Origin: Haloarcula taiwanensis
GTDB lineage: Archaea; Halobacteriota; Halobacteria; Halobacteriales; Haloarculaceae
Reading direction: 5' to 3'
Length of the DNA stretch: 64,000 nucleotides
Assembly: GCA_002844335.1 (NCBI GenBank)
Contig: CP019154.1
Span: 2,046,001-2,110,000, forward strand
A program made the position numbers and the translations under genes. The notes beneath the pieces were generated by a model, which worked only from the letters and a program-made list of their open reading frames with translations, was not told the origin of the DNA and searched no databases. Below, in pieces: positions 35,138-42,210 of the stretch (the first letter of the stretch is position 1; every line of letters begins with the position of its first letter).

Positions 35138-35728
35138 TCACCCAGACGAGAGACCGCTGCCGGGGAACTGCTGGAAAACAGACTCGAAATCGTCAATCTC
35201 TGCAGCCGTGGCGTCGACTCTGTCACGGAGTTCGTGGAACTGCTCGTTGACGCTCTGGTATTCGTCGCTCGCTTCGAGTTGCGGCGTGTTCTTTTGCGTT
35301 TCTAGCGTTGCCTTCTTTGAAGCCACGGCGAAGTACTCCTGGACCTGCTCATCGTACGTGGTTCGGACGAGCATCTCCGAGACAGTGTCGAGGAGGTCAT
35401 CACGACCGACCGGCTTGGTCAGGTACTCGTCGAAGGGCATCTCGACGATGTCGAAATCCGGGTCGACGGCTGTCACCATCACCACTGCCGGGTCGATGCC
35501 CTGCTGTGCGATAGCGTCGAGCACTTCGTCACCGCTCATGTCGGGCATCTGCCGGTCCAGAAAAACGACATCGACCGACGCGTCCACTAACTCGAGCGCT
35601 TCCGTACCGCTGTGTGCGGTCTGAACGTCGTGTGCAGTCAGCAGCCACGTCGAATACAGATCTGCGATGTCTTGTTCATCGTCGACCACGAGTACCGTTG
35701 CTTCCTCCGTCTCACCACGCATTTGCAC
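35138..35728 (-). CDS. Response regulator with HalX domain
   Basis: 196 residues from GTG 35728, with ATG two codons later (35722) as the alternative. The receiver (about 10-125) has the acidic pair VVDDEQD, the phosphoacceptor in FLDRQMPDMSG and the lysine in YLTKPVGRDDL. The C-terminal HalX domain is helical (YDEQVQEYFAVASKKATLET and later HELRDRVDATAAEIDDFE), found only in haloarchaea, and lacks a DNA-binding helix-turn-helix. Such regulators often act with orphan kinases; a candidate partner is the REC-PAS4 kinase 3 kb away, though that link is inference. Confidence 0.88.
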   Translation of the reverse strand: MQMRGETEEATVLVVDDEQDIADLYSTWLLTAHDVQTAHSGTEALELVDASVDVVFLDRQMPDMSGDEVLDAIAQQGIDPAVVMVTAVDPDFDIVEMPFDEYLTKPVGRDDLLDTVSEMLVRTTYDEQVQEYFAVASKKATLETQKNTPQLEASDEYQSVNEQFHELRDRVDATAAEIDDFESVFQQFPGSGLSSG

Positions 35729-35735
35729 TTGTTAT

Positions 35736-35741
35736 CCCTCC
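35736..35741 (-). promoter_or_regulatory. Shine-Dalgarno site for the HalX regulator
   Basis: On the minus strand GGAGGG ends 7 nt before the GTG at 35728. The spacing fits GTG better than the ATG at 35722 and decides the start. Confidence 0.55.
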
Positions 35742-35890
35742 TGTCGACTCACGTACTGCTCTCACCGAGACTTTCCTGAACAACAAGATAAAGCTATCCA
35801 GTATATTATCAATTCTGAGAATGCAGCAGTTGTTCTATTGCCATTTTATGCGACTGTACTGTCACAATGCAGTGACTCATGCCAGAGATG

Positions 35891-35898
35891 TTAACATA
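35891..35898 (+). promoter_or_regulatory. TATA box for the flavin-oxidase-like gene
   Basis: TTAACATA centred about 27 nt before the ATG at 35921. The bases TGTTAACA around it form an 8-bp palindrome. Confidence 0.45.
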
Positions 35899-35920
35899 GC
35901 GGCGACCGTACGCTGTGTGT

Positions 35921-36358
35921 ATGGTGACCGTCTCCGGACCGTGGACGAGCGAGGAAATGTCACAGTTTCTCAGCGCCGAGACTGTGCCACTCCGCCTCGG
36001 GTGTCGAACTCCAGCAGGCAGGCCCTGGATGCTCTCGCTGTGGTACCGGTTCGTCGACGGGACCTTCGAGTGTGCGACTGGCGCGGACGCGGCAGTCGTC
36101 GACTACCTCGACTACGACGACGACGTCTCGTTCGAGGTTTCGACGAACGAGCCGCCGTACTGCGGTGTCAGGGGTAACGGGACAGCGACGATGACAGCGG
36201 ACGATGATAAAACCGTTCTCACTGACTTGTTACACCGGTATCTCGGCGGCACTGACTCGCCGCTGGCCGAACGACTGCTTGCACCTGACCGCCGCGAGAT
36301 ACAGATCACTATCACGCCCGACCGCCTCCACACATGGGACTACAGCAACCGAATGTAA
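35921..36358 (+). CDS. Pyridoxamine 5'-phosphate oxidase-like flavin-binding family protein
   Basis: 145 residues from ATG 35921, placed 27 nt behind the TATA-like box (a GTG two codons earlier is possible). Split-barrel fold cues: a strand pair LRLGCRTPAGRPWMLSLWYR with DGTFECATGADAAVVDYLDY, typical of PNPOx/DUF447-like FMN-binding proteins, and the strand VRGNGTATMTADDDKTVL. The C-terminal ITPDRLHTWDYSNR matches the family's ligand-proximal end. It may bind FMN, F420 or haem; no substrate can be named. Confidence 0.7.
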   Translation: MVTVSGPWTSEEMSQFLSAETVPLRLGCRTPAGRPWMLSLWYRFVDGTFECATGADAAVVDYLDYDDDVSFEVSTNEPPYCGVRGNGTATMTADDDKTVLTDLLHRYLGGTDSPLAERLLAPDRREIQITITPDRLHTWDYSNRM

Positions 36359-36370
36359 CAGCCTGAACCA

Positions 36371-36802
36371 ATGGAACCCACAGACTCAGCCATGGACACA
36401 GATCCGACAGACATCAAATCAATTGCGATAAACGCAACTGACCTCGTCGCAGCCATTGAAGCGACTGCGGACGGATCAGAGACCGTGTTGCGCGTCACAC
36501 CGCCGTTCAGCGGTCGGATGCGAGCGCGTCTCCACGTCGTCCAGCCCGGCGACGACGATGAGCCGATACACATCCAGCCCGACTCACTACTGGCGACGGA
36601 CGCACCGTCGTATCCGACGCCCGACGACACCGCCGACGAACTTCGAGACGCGGACGACGAGACGTACTCGGTGGAACGCCATCGGACCTACCACGAACAA
36701 CGGCTCGCCGAGTGGCGTGAGTCCCTGCCTGATCACGTCGTCGATAGCACGACACTAGTGGATACGGACCACGACGTAACCGTGTCACTACTCGGACCGT
36801 AA
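36371..36802 (+). CDS. Haloarchaeal hypothetical protein
   Basis: 143 residues, starting 12 nt after the previous gene, so probably in one operon. Very acidic. Residues 10-65 look like a beta-rich unit (ETVLRVTPPFSGRMRARLHV, then EPIHIQPDSLLATDAPSYPT), and the rest contains a charged helix (VERHRTYHEQRLAEWRESLP). An alternative ATG lies at codon 8. No recognised family motif, no membrane span. Confidence 0.6.
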   Translation: MEPTDSAMDTDPTDIKSIAINATDLVAAIEATADGSETVLRVTPPFSGRMRARLHVVQPGDDDEPIHIQPDSLLATDAPSYPTPDDTADELRDADDETYSVERHRTYHEQRLAEWRESLPDHVVDSTTLVDTDHDVTVSLLGP

Positions 36803-36962
36803 TCGGTCGAATACGCCATCCAGAGCTGTCACCGAAAGCGGAAGTGCCACTGCGTATCACACAGCATCTGCAACGCGGATAAAACGTCTAAGCGCCGCTC
36901 AGACTGTAGTAAAATGAGCTGCTGGGGTGTCGCTGTGTGTGAAACGAAGCGAAACGGGCGGA

Positions 36963-36976
36963 AACCTCTAGAGGTT
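36963..36976. promoter_or_regulatory. Perfect 14-bp palindrome abutting a TATA box
   Basis: AACCTCTAGAGGTT is a perfect inverted repeat whose last two bases begin the TATA box TTATAAG (36975-36981). It covers the BRE position of the promoter for the gene at 37019. Candidate operator for a dimeric regulator. Confidence 0.55.
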
Positions 36977-37018
36977 ATAAGCTATCTCCAGTGGAAGTCG
37001 TGGACAGGTCCCTCCCAC

Positions 37019-37264
37019 ATGTCAAGTTCGTCCGCATACGAGTTACTCGCCCAGTTTGATGAGTCCATTCCGGAGTTCGACGAGCCGTTCGTCTCCGCCG
37101 TTCGAGGTATCGCATTCTGGACAGCGATTGCACTCCCGTTTCTCTATCTCCCGCTACTGGTCACCGGACTGCACTCCGGAGCAACGCGGACAGCGTTCGT
37201 CGCACTCGTCGTCTGTAACGCAGTTTCGCTGCTCGTCGGCCACTCGCACGGCGGGAGCGACTGA
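37019..37264 (+). CDS. Small two-span membrane protein
   Basis: 81 residues starting MSSSSAYELLAQFDESIPEF, chosen because it lies about 14 nt after the start predicted from the TATA at 36975; an upstream in-frame ATG at 36914 would place the promoter inside the gene. Two hydrophobic spans (VRGIAFWTAIALPFLYLPLL and TAFVALVVCNAVSLLVG) with a His-rich end (GHSHGGSD). No known family. Shares direction with the duplicated membrane protein that follows. Confidence 0.6.
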   Translation: MSSSSAYELLAQFDESIPEFDEPFVSAVRGIAFWTAIALPFLYLPLLVTGLHSGATRTAFVALVVCNAVSLLVGHSHGGSD

Positions 37265-37498
37265 GCAGCCTCGGTGAGTCGTTGGGCCCCGTCTGAGGTC
37301 GCTGTCTCGGCGATTCGTTGATATTCACAGCCAAGCGAGGCCCCAACCCGTTCATAGTCCGTCGATGTAGCTTCTCGGCACTCTGTAGGTATATTCTGCA
37401 AGTATGCCCTGGATACTCACCAGCGAGGTGTGGGGTCGGAGTACAGCCCGTATATGCAGGGACGGTGTGGTTCCGTCACTATTCCTTACCCTCGTTGC

Positions 37499-38449
37499 AT
37501 GCGTCGGACGGCGCATCTTTTCGGAGCGAGTACTCTCGCGGTAGCGGCGTCGACGGTTACGGTTGCGGCCGCGAGCGGTGTCGCAGAGTTGGTTCACGCG
37601 CACTCTCTGCCCTGGGTCATCACACTCGCCTGTCTGCCAGCGGTCTGTATCGGCTACGTGACGGCCGGGGAGGCCAGACGTGTCGTGACTGACGGCGGCT
37701 TCGTCGTGACAGAGACCGATATCGTGAATCTACACGCCGTCGCGGTCGCCGCGCCGGTCACGCGCTGGCTCGCGGTCGAGGCCGGCCTGGGGCCGGTCGT
37801 CGCCTCGGCGCTGGTCGGGTTGATAGCCGGGCTGTTCGTGCCGACGTACGGCGCTCCGGTGTACTGCGGGTCGTTCGTCGGGATGGTCGCCCCCAGCGTC
37901 TTTGTGGGCCGCCTGGCGGTCGCGGCCGCAGGTCTCATGGCCGGCGTCACCTTCGTCGCGGCCAAACGCGTCTTCGACGGGTTCGGCGGCAAACTCGGCA
38001 CGACGGCGTTCGTCGGATGCGGGACGGTCGCGTTGACGACGGGCACAAACCCGGCCGAGCCAGCAGCGCTCCCGGACCCGGTGACGGCGGTCGCACTCGT
38101 CGCGGTAGCTGGCGTCGCCGCAGCCTTGACCTTCGTCGTGAGCGTCCGCCTCGACCATGGCCCCGTCGTCGGATCGGCGGTCGTCGGGTTGGTCGTCGGT
38201 CTGCTCGCGCCGACGCTGTTACCGGTCGGCGGCCAGGTCGCCGCTGTAGCGTTCTGTGCCTCGTTCGTCGGGATGGTGAGCCCCAACCGGCTGCCGAGCG
38301 AGCGAGCAACCTTCGGAGCCGGACTGCTCGCCGGCGGCCTCTACGTCGGAACGATGCCGTACCTCGCAGGGTTCGGCGGGAAACTCGGCACCATCGCGTT
38401 TGTGGCGTGTCTAGCGACCTACGGGGTGCGGACGGTCAACAGCAGGTAG
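37499..38449 (+). CDS. Polytopic membrane protein with internal duplication, unknown family
   Basis: 316 residues starting MRRTAHLFGASTLAVAASTV. About eight to ten membrane spans. Two halves repeat a signature: YCGSFVGMVAPS followed by DGFGGKLGTTAFVGC, and FCASFVGMVSPN followed by AGFGGKLGTIAFVAC. The halves are about 130 residues apart. Such paired SFVGM/GFGGKLGT motifs suggest two pseudo-symmetric repeats, the design of many transporters and channels, with the Gly-Gly-Lys segments perhaps in re-entrant loops. I do not recognise the family and give no substrate. Preceded by a gene with a palindromic promoter element. The ATG at 37499 follows the upstream stop by 234 bp. Confidence 0.7.
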   Translation: MRRTAHLFGASTLAVAASTVTVAAASGVAELVHAHSLPWVITLACLPAVCIGYVTAGEARRVVTDGGFVVTETDIVNLHAVAVAAPVTRWLAVEAGLGPVVASALVGLIAGLFVPTYGAPVYCGSFVGMVAPSVFVGRLAVAAAGLMAGVTFVAAKRVFDGFGGKLGTTAFVGCGTVALTTGTNPAEPAALPDPVTAVALVAVAGVAAALTFVVSVRLDHGPVVGSAVVGLVVGLLAPTLLPVGGQVAAVAFCASFVGMVSPNRLPSERATFGAGLLAGGLYVGTMPYLAGFGGKLGTIAFVACLATYGVRTVNSR

Positions 38450-38467
38450 ACGATGGGATGGGCGGGC

Positions 38468-38532
38468 GGACACGGCGGCAAGGACCAGGAGATTCCGTTG
38501 ACAGACACAGTTGGTGGCGTCCCGCCGTGTCC
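38468..38532. repeat. Intergenic 11-bp inverted repeat
   Basis: GGACACGGCGG (38468-38478) is exactly complementary to CCGCCGTGTCC (38522-38532), with a 43-nt loop. It starts 18 nt after the stop of the duplicated membrane protein gene, where it could act as a transcript-end hairpin. No T-tract follows directly. Confidence 0.6.
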
Positions 38533-38659
38533 ACTCGGCGATTGGACTACACCGAAATGAGATGGGACCGTAAGAACTGTGGCCTATTTCACAAGAACAG
38601 GCGACACTCCCACACCGCATGCAATGTTCTGGGGGGCGCTCTTCGCGTTGTGCTGGCTC

Positions 38660-38929
38660 TCACTTTGTGTCCGCGGACCGACTGTCGACGAGATCGACCC
38701 ATTCTCTCAGCGGCCCCCGAACACCATCGACTGAGACTGTCACGTCGCCGTCGAACCGCCACGTCGCCTGCGGGGCATCCGAGCCGAACTGCATCGGAAT
38801 AGAGACAGACAGCTCGTCGGCCGAGAGGTGAAGTGGCTCGTTGCGGTCAACCGTCTCGTCGAGCAGCCGCTCGATGGCCAGGCGGAGCTGTTCTGGGTCC
38901 GGATCTGGAAGATCTGTGGAGTGACTCAT
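38660..38929 (-). CDS. Small acidic haloarchaeal protein
   Basis: 89 residues starting MSHSTDLPDPDPEQLRLAIE. A helix in residues 10-30 is followed by beta-strand-rich sequence (LSADELSVSIPMQFGSDAPQ, then ATWRFDGDVTVSVDG). No motifs or spans. Convergent with the upstream membrane-protein gene and divergent from the zinc-finger gene at 39024. Probably real by composition; function unknown. Confidence 0.55.
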   Translation of the reverse strand: MSHSTDLPDPDPEQLRLAIERLLDETVDRNEPLHLSADELSVSIPMQFGSDAPQATWRFDGDVTVSVDGVRGPLREWVDLVDSRSADTK

Positions 38930-39023
38930 GTCTGTCGCTTAGACCCGAAGCTACCTCCGTGTTGTGACGGACCGGACGGTTTTGCCCCGTCATTTAGGGG
39001 GGTGTGGTCCCCAGACTGCATCG

Positions 39024-39260
39024 ATGAAGTTGCCAACGCCTTACGCTCTCGGCGGGACCTACTACGTCGAGACGGTGTCAGCCGGGAAAGAGACGGACGA
39101 CGAGACAGTGCGCGATTGCGTGGTCTGTGGCGGCCACGTGTACGCCGACGACTGGCACCTCGTCACTGGCGTGGTGGACACGACCGGCGGCCGACAGCGC
39201 CACCACCACTGTAGCGACGACTGCCTGACCGAGTGGCTCCGGCTGATGGCGACCGACTGA
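39024..39260 (+). CDS. Small zinc-ribbon-like protein
   Basis: 78 residues starting MKLPTPYALGGTYYVETVSA (an in-frame ATG at 38964 is less likely). Zinc ligands: CVVCG (about 32-36) and HHHCSDDC (about 63-70). Similar short TRASH- or MYM-like zinc proteins occur in haloarchaea with unknown roles; binding of a metal is likely, other function is not known. Confidence 0.6.
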   Translation: MKLPTPYALGGTYYVETVSAGKETDDETVRDCVVCGGHVYADDWHLVTGVVDTTGGRQRHHHCSDDCLTEWLRLMATD

Positions 39261-39308
39261 ACGGCGGCGAGTCCGCGGAGTCTTGACGGTGGAGCGCGTC
39301 GGGGGAAT

Positions 39309-39959
39309 ATGGACGAGCGCACGGGCGTGTTCAGGGTCTACCGGGTCGTCAACGCGGTCCCACATATCAATCTGTTCGACACTGATGCAACGCGACTCTA
39401 CACCGTGTACCAGTCCGGCTACGGCGAGCGACAACCGGCGGTCGACGACCTCCGGACGGGCGATCTCGTCGAGGCGACACTGGGCGGCGACCCCGATGAT
39501 TCGGATGAGGCCTGGTCGCTGCTTTCGTTCGAGCGGCTTGACCGCGTTGCGATGGATTTCGCCGTCGACGCCGAAATCCCGGCAGTGGCGGCTGCGCTCT
39601 GGGAACCCGGGCTCGAACGCCCGGCGAGCACCGTGCTCGAAGAGAACGGCGAGCAGGTCGCGGAGTGTTTCGTCCAGCCGCGCGCGCCGCTGCCCGGCGG
39701 CGCGTTCGTCCCGAGTGTGCTCACCGGTCTTGTTCCGATGGAGTCGCTGCTGACCGAACTCCCCGGTATCGGCGAGCCGCCGACAGACGCTATCTTCATT
39801 GACCCCGACCCGTCCGATGCCGACTCGTACTCCCGCCCCTACGGCGTCGCCGTGCTGTTCACCGCCGAGGCCGACGAGCTACTCGCCGAGTTCCGGGAGC
39901 GGTACGACCTTCCCGCCGACGCCGACAACAGGCCCGAGTACGACCCGTACGGGCTGTGA
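39309..39959 (+). CDS. DUF6663-like haloarchaeal protein
   Basis: 216 residues starting MDERTGVFRVYRVVNAVPHI. The beta-rich N-terminal part (RLYTVYQSGYGERQPAVDDL, then LRTGDLVEATLGGDPDDSDE) resembles an OB- or TRAM-like module. The C-terminal part is an alpha/beta domain (AIFIDPDPSDADSYSRPYGV). I know this as a haloarchaea-restricted family without assigned function. Ends 14 nt before the convergent site-2 protease gene. Confidence 0.65.
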   Translation: MDERTGVFRVYRVVNAVPHINLFDTDATRLYTVYQSGYGERQPAVDDLRTGDLVEATLGGDPDDSDEAWSLLSFERLDRVAMDFAVDAEIPAVAAALWEPGLERPASTVLEENGEQVAECFVQPRAPLPGGAFVPSVLTGLVPMESLLTELPGIGEPPTDAIFIDPDPSDADSYSRPYGVAVLFTAEADELLAEFRERYDLPADADNRPEYDPYGL

Positions 39960-39973
39960 GTCCCGGTCGGGCG

Positions 39974-41077
39974 CTACATCGTGATGACCAGCGGCACCGG
40001 GACGAAACAGAGCATCCCCAGGACGAACGTAAGCAGGCCCACAGCCCAGCGGCCCAGTCCCAGCGGCGTCTCGTCCAGCGGCGTCGCGGAGCCCAGCCGC
40101 CCGAACACCAGCGCCAGAATTCCCCAGAACGCCCACAGCCCGGCCGCCCGCCCTCCTTCGAAGACGACGAGGTATGCCGCGAGCCCGAACAGGGCGGCGG
40201 GGACGGCCAGCTGGACCAGCGACAGGCGGTCGCCGAACAGCGACCGGGCGACGTGTGCGCCGTCGAGCTGTCCGACCGGCAGGAGGTTCAGGAAGGTCAC
40301 GAACGCGCCGACCCAGCCGCCGATGACGACCGGGTTCGGGAGGAGCTGCGGGTTCGCGTACTCCAGCGGCTCGCCCATCGCCGCGGCGATGCCCTGGAGT
40401 AAGAGCGGGTAGCCGAGTTCGATGTTCGTGACGATGCCGCGTGTCACCTCCACCGGCGGGAGTGTCACGCCGATAGCAGTCACGACGACCGTGGCGGCCA
40501 AGCCCGCCAGCGGACCGGCGACGCCGATGTCGAACAGCGCCTTGCGGTCGGGGATGTGGTCGTTCATGCTGATGACCGCCCCCAGCGTCCCGAGGACGTT
40601 CGGGAACGGCAGGAAGTACGGCAGGCTCGCCTCCACCTCGTGGTAGCGGCTCATGACGTAGTGCCCGAACTCGTGGACCGCGAGGATACCGAGCGCTGCC
40701 GCGGCGAAGGGCCACGCCGCGAGCATCGCTGTCGGGTCTTCAAGAACTGACAGCCCGTACCAGCGAGTCCCGGCGTACAGCGTCGACAGCAGCGTCAGGA
40801 CGGCGAGTCCGACGTTCAACCACGGGATACCGTCGACGCCGAGCGACCGCTCCTGTGCGATCAATACCCACTCGCCCATCTCTCGCTTGAGTGCGACGCG
40901 ATACCCGCGCTGGCGGAACGCCGGCGCGATGCGGTGGATGACCTGCTCTGACTCGGTCATCGGCTCGCCGTAGTACCGGATACCGTCCTCTGCGGTCCTG
41001 TCGACCTCGTAGACGTGGAAGGTGTCTGCGAGCGTTTCCGGGTCCGGCAACTCCGGCGGCGAGGACTGGGTCGCCAT
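39974..41077 (-). CDS. Site-2 protease family zinc metalloprotease (M50)
   Basis: 367 residues with about seven membrane spans after a soluble 80-residue N-terminal domain. The zinc motif HEFGHY is at 135-140 and the third-ligand motif NLLPVGQLDGAH is near 265. A second Gly-rich stretch GVAGPLAGLAATVVVTAIG follows the first helix. Such proteases cut transmembrane substrates within the bilayer, in regulated intramembrane proteolysis. The soluble domain (EQVIHRIAPAFRQRGYRVAL) is typical of the haloarchaeal subgroup. Physiological substrate unknown. Start ATG at 41077. Confidence 0.88.
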   Translation of the reverse strand: MATQSSPPELPDPETLADTFHVYEVDRTAEDGIRYYGEPMTESEQVIHRIAPAFRQRGYRVALKREMGEWVLIAQERSLGVDGIPWLNVGLAVLTLLSTLYAGTRWYGLSVLEDPTAMLAAWPFAAAALGILAVHEFGHYVMSRYHEVEASLPYFLPFPNVLGTLGAVISMNDHIPDRKALFDIGVAGPLAGLAATVVVTAIGVTLPPVEVTRGIVTNIELGYPLLLQGIAAAMGEPLEYANPQLLPNPVVIGGWVGAFVTFLNLLPVGQLDGAHVARSLFGDRLSLVQLAVPAALFGLAAYLVVFEGGRAAGLWAFWGILALVFGRLGSATPLDETPLGLGRWAVGLLTFVLGMLCFVPVPLVITM

Positions 41078-41130
41078 TACTCCCGTTTAGGGTTCGACCC
41101 GTTTGAACCTGTTTGCTGGCCCCGGCCTCG

Positions 41131-42210
41131 TCAGTCCGCGATGGCCTCGTCCGACCCAGTCGCGGCGTTTGGGTCCCGAATCCAGAGGTCGCCGAACAGG
41201 TCGTCTTGCTGGAGTCGGACCTGTCCGCGGTGAGCCAAAAAGAGTAATCCGAGGAACGTCTCGACGCGAGTCCCGCCAGCGGTGTCGACCTCGCGGTACA
41301 GCACTTCCTCGCGGCCCTTGTCGTACTGCTCGCGGACGGCGTCGTGGACGTCGGCGATGATGTCGTCGATGTTCTCGGCGTGGGCCGTCCCGGTCACGTC
41401 AGCAGCCGACGGCTCCTCGTCCAGTCGCATGTCGTCGGCCCCGCGGTAGTCCAGTTCCTGGGTCCCGCGGTCGAAGCCGCTCGGGGAGTCGCTGGTGTCG
41501 TACTCCCGAGATTCTTTCCACCAGGAGTCCCGTTCGGCGTCCCGGAGGTCCCGGACCAGTTCGTCGAGCGTCTGTGGCATCCCGCGGGCGCGGCGGCGTT
41601 CGAGCCGGCGGTCCATCTCCGACTCGAGGGCGGCGAAGGGGTCGGGCTGTTCGATTGGAGCGTCCTCGTGCATCGCCTGCTCCCATGGCTCGGCCGGCTC
41701 CTCCTCAGTCTGTCCCTCGCCGAGCATCGCGTCGCTTTTCATCCGAATCAGGACGCTCGCGTAGAACAGCGCCCGCCCCGACGTGCGCAAGTCCGCGTCG
41801 TCGATGCGGTCGAGGAATTTGTCGGTGACCCGCACCACGTCAATGTCCCACGGGTCGATTTCGCCGTCGTCGGCGAGCTGGACCAGCACCTCGACGGGTT
41901 CGACGTCTTCGTCCTCGTCCTCGTCGGTCGTCCGGTCGCTTTCGGGGCTGTCCTGTGCAGTTGTCTCGTCGTCTGGGTCGGGGGAGTCGCCCAGCAGCGC
42001 CGCCGCGTCGTCCGAGCCACCTGGCGGCTCGCGGTCCTCGTGCCCGGTGATGTTGAGCGGGATGTCATCGGCATCGTCTCGTGGGTCACTTCGTTCCCCG
42101 CTCGACTGTCCCGAGGAGTCTCCGTCGCGCTGCTCCTCAGTCTCGCGGGTCGCGTCGCTCCCCGCTCGCGAGTCCGAGCCGCGTGACGGCTCGCTCCCCT
42201 CGCTAGTCAT
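41131..42210 (-). CDS. scpA: Segregation and condensation protein A (kleisin)
   Basis: 359 residues. The first 100 residues are acidic, low-complexity and probably disordered. The kleisin N-terminal domain begins EPVEVLVQLADDGEIDPWD and includes DIDVVRVTDKFLDRIDDADL, which contacts the SMC neck. The winged-helix C-terminal domain (VETFLGLLFLAHRGQVRLQQ) binds the SMC head. Together with SMC it bridges DNA in chromosome condensation. The ATG overlaps the smc stop by 8 nt, so translational coupling is expected. No scpB gene is present in this window. Confidence 0.9.
   Translation of the reverse strand: MTSEGSEPSRGSDSRAGSDATRETEEQRDGDSSGQSSGERSDPRDDADDIPLNITGHEDREPPGGSDDAAALLGDSPDPDDETTAQDSPESDRTTDEDEDEDVEPVEVLVQLADDGEIDPWDIDVVRVTDKFLDRIDDADLRTSGRALFYASVLIRMKSDAMLGEGQTEEEPAEPWEQAMHEDAPIEQPDPFAALESEMDRRLERRRARGMPQTLDELVRDLRDAERDSWWKESREYDTSDSPSGFDRGTQELDYRGADDMRLDEEPSAADVTGTAHAENIDDIIADVHDAVREQYDKGREEVLYREVDTAGGTRVETFLGLLFLAHRGQVRLQQDDLFGDLWIRDPNAATGSDEAIAD

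Noticed and set aside
36914..37018. N-terminal extension of the small membrane protein
   Set aside because: Would place the TATA box and palindrome inside the coding region; the ATG at 37019 fits the promoter better.
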